Assembly (NCBI GenBank): GCA_945872795.1
Contig: CAMCAZ010000001.1
Coordinates: 1 to 56,084 of the forward strand
Length of the DNA stretch: 56,084 nt
Direction: 5' to 3'
From: Chryseobacterium gleum
Lineage (GTDB): Bacteria; Bacteroidota; Bacteroidia; Flavobacteriales_F; PHOS-HE28
Shown: piece by piece, positions 51,203-56,084 of the stretch
How the letters are laid out: each line of letters begins with the position of its first letter
Numbering within the stretch: position 1 is the first letter of the stretch
Translations under genes and position numbers: made by a program
The notes under the pieces: model-generated
Told to the model about the DNA's origin: nothing
The model's input: the letters and a program-made list of their open reading frames with translations, nothing else
Databases searched by the model: none

Positions 51203-51853
51203 TCACATCTTCTCGCCGTAGGCCAGATCACCGGCGTCGCCCAAGCCGGGGACGATGTAGGACTGTGCGGTCATCTCCTCATCAATGGCTCCGATCCAGA
51301 AACGGGTGCCTGCAGGAAGGTGAAGCTTGGCGTACTCCAGCCCCTCGGAACTGGCAATGGCCGATACCACATGCAGGGACCGCGGCTTGCCCAAACGCTG
51401 CAGCGCGCGGTGCACCAGGACCATGCTCTGACCGGTGGCCAGCATTGGATCGCAGAGCACCAGCACGCGTCCTTCAAGTGATGGGCTCGAGAGGTACTCC
51501 ACTTCGATATCGAACGAATCCGTTCCCTTGCGGTGCTTGCGGTACGCACTGATGAAGGCGTTGTCCGCACGGTCGAAGTAGTTCAACATCCCCTGGTGCA
51601 TGGGCAGACCGGCACGCAGGATGGTGGCCAGGACCGGCTGCTCGGCTAGGCGCCTTCCACGCGCCACGGCCAGGGGCGTGGTCACTTCCTGCTCCTCGTA
51701 GGCCAGCGTCCGGCTCAGCTCGTAGGCCAGGACCTCACCCACCCTTTCCAGGTTGCGTCGGAAACGCATCGGATCTTTCTGGACCTGAACATCGCGGAGC
51801 TCCGCGATGAAATGGTCCGCCACACTCGGTCGGCTCACCAGCTCAAATACCAT
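51203..51853 (-). CDS. upp: Uracil phosphoribosyltransferase
   Basis: Salvages uracil with PRPP to UMP. The 216-aa protein has the PRPP loop CDPMLATGQSMVLVHRAL at about residue 134 and the uracil-binding end IDEEMTAQSYIVPGLGDAGD with LAYG, as in Upp. LATILRAGLPMHQGMLNYF is the conserved hood region. Starts at ATG 51853, overlapping the end of the upstream FemAB/GNAT-like gene by 11 bp; thus a housekeeping gene follows directly on the acylation operon. Confidence 0.95.
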   Translation of the reverse strand: MVFELVSRPSVADHFIAELRDVQVQKDPMRFRRNLERVGEVLAYELSRTLAYEEQEVTTPLAVARGRRLAEQPVLATILRAGLPMHQGMLNYFDRADNAFISAYRKHRKGTDSFDIEVEYLSSPSLEGRVLVLCDPMLATGQSMVLVHRALQRLGKPRSLHVVSAIASSEGLEYAKLHLPAGTRFWIGAIDEEMTAQSYIVPGLGDAGDLAYGEKM

Positions 51854-52763
51854 CCCTTCGTTGTTTGTACCAGCGCAGTGGTTGTGGAAGTCTGTTCCTG
51901 ATCAGGCGTAAATATACCGATGCGCTCGCGCCAAAGCCCGCATTGAAGCGCGCCACCGACGGGGTGTTCGATCCCGCCAGGTCCAGCACCTGCGAACCAC
52001 CTGCACCGCTGGCCATGTATTCATCCACGATCAGGAACAGGGCCGACATCTCCCGCCCACGCTCATCCACAGCCGACTTCAGGAGAATGGAGCGGCCCTC
52101 CCATTCCACGAACACCACGGCAGCAAGCAGTTCACCACCGTCCAGGAGTCCGAGGATCCGGCCTTGTCCGCGCATGATGAGACCCTGGACCAGCGCACGC
52201 AGTACGTCCAGATCACGCTCCTTGGTCTTTCCGAAGCGCATGGCGGTGGTCCGTTGGAAAAGTGCCATGAATCCATCAGGATCGATGGCCCAGCTCAGCC
52301 GTGCACGATGCGCCTCGGCCTTGCGGAGGTTCCGTCGATGCCCCTGTGAGTAAGCTGCCCGCTGCCGTTCGATGTCCCCAAGGAGGGTGATCGTCTGCTC
52401 GGTGCTCCGCCCCATCGTGTCGAAACGAAGCTCCTGCATGTCCTCGTTCACGTGGATATCCCAATACCGGAAACGTTCGGGGACCGCATCGATGAAGGCT
52501 TGATCAACTGCTGCATCGTGGTCCCTCGCGAACACGCCCAACTGTTGGATCGCGTAAGGCTGAAAGAGGTAGTCGAACCCCAGGCGGGAGCGCCAGGTGA
52601 GGGGCATCAGGGCACCACGTTCCTCATCCACCAGGGCCTCCCAGCCCGGCGAGGCCGCGTCGAGGACCCAGCGTTGGATGTACCAGAGCCTGTTGGCGCA
52701 GCGCATCAGGTGCTCATCCCAGGCGAACCGTTGCACAGCGTGATGGTCGAGGTGGCGGATCAT
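51843..52763 (-). CDS. FemAB/GNAT-like acyl- or aminoacyltransferase
   Basis: Protein of 306 aa from ATG 52763, overlapping the previous stop (ATGA). It has two GNAT-like halves: an N-terminal substrate part (FDYLFQPYAIQQLGVFARDH) and a C-terminal part with AYSQGHRRNLRKAEAHRARL, RGQGRILGLLDGGELLAAVV and SGAGGSQVLDLAGSNTPSVA, the layout of FemAB/BioF2-like transferases, which use charged aminoacyl-tRNA or acyl carriers. Placed last in an operon with an adenylation enzyme and ACP, it may be the transferase that puts the activated group on a glycan. Substrate unknown. Confidence 0.7.
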   Translation of the reverse strand: MIRHLDHHAVQRFAWDEHLMRCANRLWYIQRWVLDAASPGWEALVDEERGALMPLTWRSRLGFDYLFQPYAIQQLGVFARDHDAAVDQAFIDAVPERFRYWDIHVNEDMQELRFDTMGRSTEQTITLLGDIERQRAAYSQGHRRNLRKAEAHRARLSWAIDPDGFMALFQRTTAMRFGKTKERDLDVLRALVQGLIMRGQGRILGLLDGGELLAAVVFVEWEGRSILLKSAVDERGREMSALFLIVDEYMASGAGGSQVLDLAGSNTPSVARFNAGFGASASVYLRLIRNRLPQPLRWYKQRRDGI

Positions 52764-54058
52764 CGGCGCGCGTGTGACAAGGTGTTCAACAGCACGGCCC
52801 GCCACCCCTTCCAAGGTCCGTGATCGCTCAGGAAGCGGTCGTGCCAGACGCTCACGAAGGTGCCCTGTACCGCGCGGACCGTGTCGATCACCGCATCGAT
52901 CTGTTCCTGGGCAGCAGCGGGCGCCAGACCCATCCGATCGTGCAAGGCACTGTCCATGGTGGCAAAAGGCCATAACATCAGTGTGGTGGCCCGATCCTGC
53001 TCCAGATCATAATAGGGGAACGGCGTGCAGGTCCCGGCCCGGAAGCCCGTGCGATCGGAGAAGCCCAGCGTATGGTCCTCACGGAAACCGGCAGACTCCA
53101 GTTCACGCAGCGTATCGGGCAGGCGCCAACGCAGGAAATGCTGGCGCGAAAGGCTGACCGGTCCCGCGATGATGCTCTCCAGACGGGCCCTGTCCTCAGC
53201 GGCCACCTGCGGATCGGTGCTGCTCGTGTAGGAAGGATGGAGGCCCACTTCGATCGACCGATGCATGGACCGGACCCGAGCCTGAAAGCGTGGATGCAGA
53301 TGGGAGCAGGCACGGTCCTGGGCACCCTTTCTGCGCATCAGCAGGAAGGCGATGACCCTGTCGGCCTTGTCCGAATGAAGGATATCCCCGAGTTCATCGT
53401 AGCGATCGAAGGGATCGGGGCGATCTCCCAACAGCACTTGTGCACGGTCCCACGCCGAGCCGATGCGACCGAGCGCCAGATCACGCAGACCGGCCGCCCA
53501 TTGACGATGCAGGGGATGACCCACATAGCGGAGACCATTATCCACATCCACCGTGACCACATGGCGGAACTGGCGCGTGGGCGGCGGAAGTTCCGGAAAG
53601 CGAGCCCGCAATCGTCCAGCCAACTCCAACGCCCAACGATCGACCAGTGGTTGCTGCGCCGATCCATGTCGGACCAGATGCAGGTCATCGCTCTTCACCC
53701 GACCATGTTGGTCGCGCGCGTGTTCACCCATCTCATCCACCAGAGCGAGCAGGACAAAGGCGCCAGCGAAGGGATCGTGACCGTGTTCCGTCGGGAACAG
53801 GACCGGCATGTCCGCAAGCAACCGGGGCACGGGCAGGCGCATACCGGTGCGCACTTCGGAGAGCTTCAACGCCGGAACGACCGTGAATGCTTCATCACCC
53901 GCCACCGGTGCACCATAACGCAAGCGGGGACCGACATGGCCGCTGAACTCCGCCGCACCGGACGAGAAGCGCACGGGCCAGCCCAGCATCCTCTCCAACA
54001 GGTGGGAGATGATGTACCGCTGCCGCGGTCCGGGTTCATCGAGGTGTACGAGCAGCAT
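52760..54058 (-). CDS. Polysaccharide-deacetylase-like protein with N-terminal extension
   Basis: Protein of about 432 aa from ATG 54058 (MLLVHLDEPG); ATGs at 54064 and 54073 are alternatives, all overlapping the AAC(3) gene. The N-terminal 130 residues are an extra domain seen before some Bacteroidota polysaccharide deacetylases. The central part has RHVVTVDVDNGLRYVGHPLH, an Asp-rich motif like the NodB metal site, and later the helix-rich EVGLHPSYTSSTDPQVAAED with the H-x-S/H-P metal-binding style. The C-terminal FVSVWHDRFLSDHGPWKGW resembles the last NodB motif. It probably removes acetyl groups from a sugar so that another acyl group can be added. Confidence 0.72.
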   Translation of the reverse strand: MLLVHLDEPGPRQRYIISHLLERMLGWPVRFSSGAAEFSGHVGPRLRYGAPVAGDEAFTVVPALKLSEVRTGMRLPVPRLLADMPVLFPTEHGHDPFAGAFVLLALVDEMGEHARDQHGRVKSDDLHLVRHGSAQQPLVDRWALELAGRLRARFPELPPPTRQFRHVVTVDVDNGLRYVGHPLHRQWAAGLRDLALGRIGSAWDRAQVLLGDRPDPFDRYDELGDILHSDKADRVIAFLLMRRKGAQDRACSHLHPRFQARVRSMHRSIEVGLHPSYTSSTDPQVAAEDRARLESIIAGPVSLSRQHFLRWRLPDTLRELESAGFREDHTLGFSDRTGFRAGTCTPFPYYDLEQDRATTLMLWPFATMDSALHDRMGLAPAAAQEQIDAVIDTVRAVQGTFVSVWHDRFLSDHGPWKGWRAVLLNTLSHARR

Positions 54059-54902
54059 GGTCATCAAGGGCACGGTCCGAGCGTGTACGTTCCTTCCCCC
54101 GCAAGATCGGGCGCAGGCGGTCGCGGAACCATCGTTCCCAACTGAAATCGTGGATCGAACGGGCCTTGTTCAAGCGGATGTCGCGTTCCAGCGCGGCATG
54201 TAGCGCAGGTACATCCACCAGCGTGTAGGACAGGCCGTCCAGCTGTCCCGTGCGCAATGCGCCGGCCTCGCTCAGCAGCACTTCCAACCGGGCCGTGCTG
54301 TTCATATGGCCGGGCTGTTTGGCATAGAGCCGGAAGATGCGATCGTTGGTCCGGCCTTCGTGATCGGTGTATCGGATCGACAGTTCACGCCAGCTGCGAT
54401 AAGGCACTGCCTCCACCTCCTCCACATGGTGGATGTAGGTCAACGCATAGGTGACGTGCAGATCGATGGACACGATGGTGGCCTCATGGCTCCGCATGAA
54501 GGCGAAGGGTGAACGCGGCCCAAAGCTGCTGGTCTCCTTGGCTGCCAGGATCTCCTCCGCACCAGCACCGGCCACTGCGAAGGAGTGCAAGGCATTCCCC
54601 GTACGCCGGAAAGCCGGGTGCTCCAAGGCCGCCTGCCCCAGGGCCCCGGTGATCGTGGGACTGCGCCGCACATCAAAGGCATCACCGGAGACGAGGTCGT
54701 GATTGAAGGTGGGCACCAACAGGGTGCCTGAAGGACCGAGTGCGTTCAGGAAATGATCAAGGAGCAGTGCCGGTGTGAAGGGGATGCCCTGGCGGCGAAG
54801 CATCCATGCCATCCGCGTCACATCGGCCATCAGCATCACCGTCCCACCCGGTACCACACCCATGCGGTGCGGCCATTCCTGCAGGCCGGAAAGGGTGTTC
54901 AT
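54036..54902 (-). CDS. AAC(3)-family N-acyltransferase
   Basis: Protein of 288 aa in the aminoglycoside 3-N-acetyltransferase family. Members in glycan clusters acylate amino sugars rather than drugs. Family segments: VPGGTVMLMADVTRMAWML, GTLLVPTFNHDLVSGDAFDV, SPTITGALGQAALEHPAFRR near residue 83, HSFAVAGAG, and SFGPRSPFAFMRSHEATIVS. In the Ser-/His-type pocket the HSFAVAG motif (about 106) is conserved. Between the GNAT/ACP genes and the deacetylase it likely transfers the ACP-bound group onto an amino sugar. Overlaps both neighbours. Confidence 0.85.
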   Translation of the reverse strand: MNTLSGLQEWPHRMGVVPGGTVMLMADVTRMAWMLRRQGIPFTPALLLDHFLNALGPSGTLLVPTFNHDLVSGDAFDVRRSPTITGALGQAALEHPAFRRTGNALHSFAVAGAGAEEILAAKETSSFGPRSPFAFMRSHEATIVSIDLHVTYALTYIHHVEEVEAVPYRSWRELSIRYTDHEGRTNDRIFRLYAKQPGHMNSTARLEVLLSEAGALRTGQLDGLSYTLVDVPALHAALERDIRLNKARSIHDFSWERWFRDRLRPILRGKERTRSDRALDDHAARTPR

Positions 54903-55378
54903 GAGGGGCGACGGAAGCGGAACAGCTCGGGATGGTACCCCAAGGAACGGACGAAGGCCTGCGAAAGCGTGTTGTCATGCACCACCTCGCACTCCGTGGC
55001 CTTCACCGCCTTCTCTGCGAACCATTCGTGCAGGCAGGCCGTCAGGGCATTGGCCACGCCGGAACGACGATGCTCGGGTTCCACGTAAAGGTGTGTCCAG
55101 TGACCGAGGAGTTCGCCACCGAGGTATTCGGGCGCCAGCTTGATGACCCCGTAGGTGAAGCCCACCACACGACCGTCCTGCACCGCCAGCACCATGCGCC
55201 CGAAGCGTTCCAGTCCGCGGCGCGTGCCGTCCACCCAGAGGCGGGCACCGTTCGGCGCCAGGGTGGCCTGCATGCCGTGACCGCCCATGGAGGCGTGCAG
55301 TGCTTCGAACTGATCGGCCACCTGCTCCAGGAGCGGATCCTGACCATCAACGACGATGTGAATGGCGGGTGCGTTCAT
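54899..55378 (-). CDS. GNAT family N-acetyltransferase
   Basis: Acyl-CoA-type N-acyltransferase of 159 aa. The acetyl-CoA motif is HLYVEPEHRRSGVANALTAC near residue 106, the R-R-x-G-x-A form of the pyrophosphate loop, and VVGFTYGVIKLAPEYLGG gives the preceding strand. The end (NTLSQAFVRSLGYHPELFRF) is the usual GNAT finish. Substrate unknown; in this operon it may build or modify the acyl group. It overlaps the ACP gene by ATGA. Confidence 0.86.
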   Translation of the reverse strand: MNAPAIHIVVDGQDPLLEQVADQFEALHASMGGHGMQATLAPNGARLWVDGTRRGLERFGRMVLAVQDGRVVGFTYGVIKLAPEYLGGELLGHWTHLYVEPEHRRSGVANALTACLHEWFAEKAVKATECEVVHDNTLSQAFVRSLGYHPELFRFRRPS

Positions 55379-55632
55379 TTGCGCTGTACGAATAGACGGA
55401 TAAGCCCACCGACCGTGGTCCCACCCGGGCTGTCCATGGCCGAGACCAGGTCCACCTGGTGACCGACCTCCTCCTCCACCGCCACCACGAGGTCCACGAA
55501 GCCTAGGGAATCCAGAAGACCGGAACGCAGCAGGTCCAGGTCGTCCGTCACATCGGCCTCGGTCAGACCCAATCGCCCGAGACGTGGGCCGATCGCCCTG
55601 ATGAGGGTGCCTCTTACCTCCGTTTCAAGCAT
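55375..55632 (-). CDS. Acyl carrier protein
   Basis: Four-helix carrier of 85 aa. The phosphopantetheine serine is Ser42 in LRSGLLDSLGFVDLVVAVEE, matching the D-S-L motif. The helix II–III region (EEEVGHQVDLVSAMDSPGGT) is typical of dedicated ACPs paired with adenylation enzymes. It overlaps both the adenylation gene upstream and the GNAT gene downstream, so the three are made together. It would carry the activated acyl or aminoacyl group as a thioester. Confidence 0.9.
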   Translation of the reverse strand: MLETEVRGTLIRAIGPRLGRLGLTEADVTDDLDLLRSGLLDSLGFVDLVVAVEEEVGHQVDLVSAMDSPGGTTVGGLIRLFVQRK

Positions 55633-56084
55633 GTCGGGCGCGCTCCTTCAGCGCTACTTTATCCACCTTGCCGTTGCTGTTCATCGGGAAGGTGTTCAAC
55701 ACCAACACCTGTTCGGGCACCATGTATGCCGGTAGATGGGCAGCAGCATATCGAGCGACCTCGGCGGTATCCATGGGCATGTCGATAAAGGTAACGAGAC
55801 GCTGCATCCCATTCCGTTCGACGGACACGGTCACTGCGCGGCCACCGCTCAGCTTGCCTGCAAGGCAGGCATCCACCTCGCCAGGTTCCACACGGTGTCC
55901 GGCGATCTTCACCTGCTCATCGATGCGGCCGAGATAGTGGTACACGCCCGCCGCATCCTTCCGCACCCGATCGCCTGTGCGGTACCAGGCAGGGCCGCTC
56001 TCCCCTGACGCCACGTAGGCCTTCCTCGTTTCCTCCGGCCGCCCCACATATCCGGTGGTGACCTGTGGCCCCGCAAGCCAGAGC
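55625..56084 (-). CDS. Adenylation (AMP-binding) enzyme, C-terminal part, cut by the window edge
   Basis: The 3' part of an acyl- or amino-acid-activating enzyme; the frame stays open to the right edge (reading LWLAGPQVTTGYVGRPEETR). Core motifs of the superfamily: A7 YRTGDRVRKDAAGVYHYLG, A8 GRIDEQVKIAGHRVEPGEVD and the catalytic lysine motif A10 NSNGKVDKVALKERA at the end. The A8 sequence VKIAGHRVEPGEVD is that of NRPS-like amino-acid adenylation domains. No carrier domain is fused; the separate ACP gene follows directly, overlapping by 8 bp. The N-terminal specificity region is outside the window, so the substrate cannot be predicted. Confidence 0.9.
   Translation of the reverse strand, partial: LWLAGPQVTTGYVGRPEETRKAYVASGESGPAWYRTGDRVRKDAAGVYHYLGRIDEQVKIAGHRVEPGEVDACLAGKLSGGRAVTVSVERNGMQRLVTFIDMPMDTAEVARYAAAHLPAYMVPEQVLVLNTFPMNSNGKVDKVALKERARHA

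Overview
The window reads as a high-GC member of the Bacteroidota, most likely a Flavobacteriales-type genome. The grounds are the family content (DUF4783, DUF4834, YfhO-like, FISUMP and the birA–rsfS–ftsH–DUF2007–cdsA–psd block), a carB that ends without the allosteric domain, and repeated Bacteroidota-type -7 promoter boxes (TAnnTTTG or close variants). Assignment below order level would need a database search.

Layout. (1) 1–17300 is a surface-glycan locus. It holds a GT4-like glycosyltransferase, rdgB on the opposite strand, an ABC-2 glycan exporter (Wzm/Wzt), and then a tightly overlapping run that reads as a nearly complete CMP-legionaminic acid pathway of the GDP-sugar type: LegB, LegC, a NeuD-type acetyltransferase, LegI/NeuB, LegG/NeuC, a PtmE-like CBS-guanylyltransferase and a KdsB/SpsF-like cytidylyltransferase. 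After it come an unknown 476-aa protein with GT-B-like features, a GT2, a GT4, a methyltransferase and, on the minus strand, a polytopic membrane protein. Much of 11–17 kb is visibly more A/T-rich than the housekeeping parts. (2) 17.5–24 kb is conserved core: rlmH, a DUF4783 protein, nadC, a YihY/BrkB membrane protein, a 1074-aa M1 peptidase with a probable outer-membrane barrel, and a DUF2147 protein. (3) 24–32.5 kb is a second envelope-glycan block: a GT4, a short NAD-binding epimerase, a methyltransferase, a Wzx-type flippase, another GT4 and a YfhO-like giant membrane protein. (4) 32.5–39.6 kb is mixed: DEAD-box helicase with Gly-rich tail, SOUL protein, LOG-family protein, FISUMP protein, a hybrid-free sensor kinase, and a two-gene module of unknown function. 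(5) 39.6–43.2 kb is the most unusual part. An intact carB is flanked on both sides by decayed fragments of the corresponding ends of another, clearly diverged carB, each interrupted by a palindromic repeat. This looks like a foreign carB that landed inside, and replaced, the resident gene. (6) 43.3–51.9 kb is core: alpha/beta hydrolase, rpmH, birA, rsfS, ftsH, a DUF2007 protein, cdsA, psd, yjjG and upp. (7) 51.8 kb to the end is a minus-strand operon with every junction overlapping: adenylation enzyme (cut by the window edge), acyl carrier protein, GNAT, AAC(3)-type N-acyltransferase, polysaccharide-deacetylase-like protein and a FemAB/GNAT-like transferase. It reads as a small system that activates an acyl or aminoacyl group and transfers it to a glycan.

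Themes. Surface polysaccharide synthesis dominates the accessory DNA, with both an ABC exporter and a Wzx flippase present. Several genes (4300, 17286, 20376, 25144, 35915, 37015) have a -7 promoter box ending only 4–7 nt before the start codon, which predicts leaderless mRNAs. No tRNA, rRNA, CRISPR array, transposase or prophage gene was seen.
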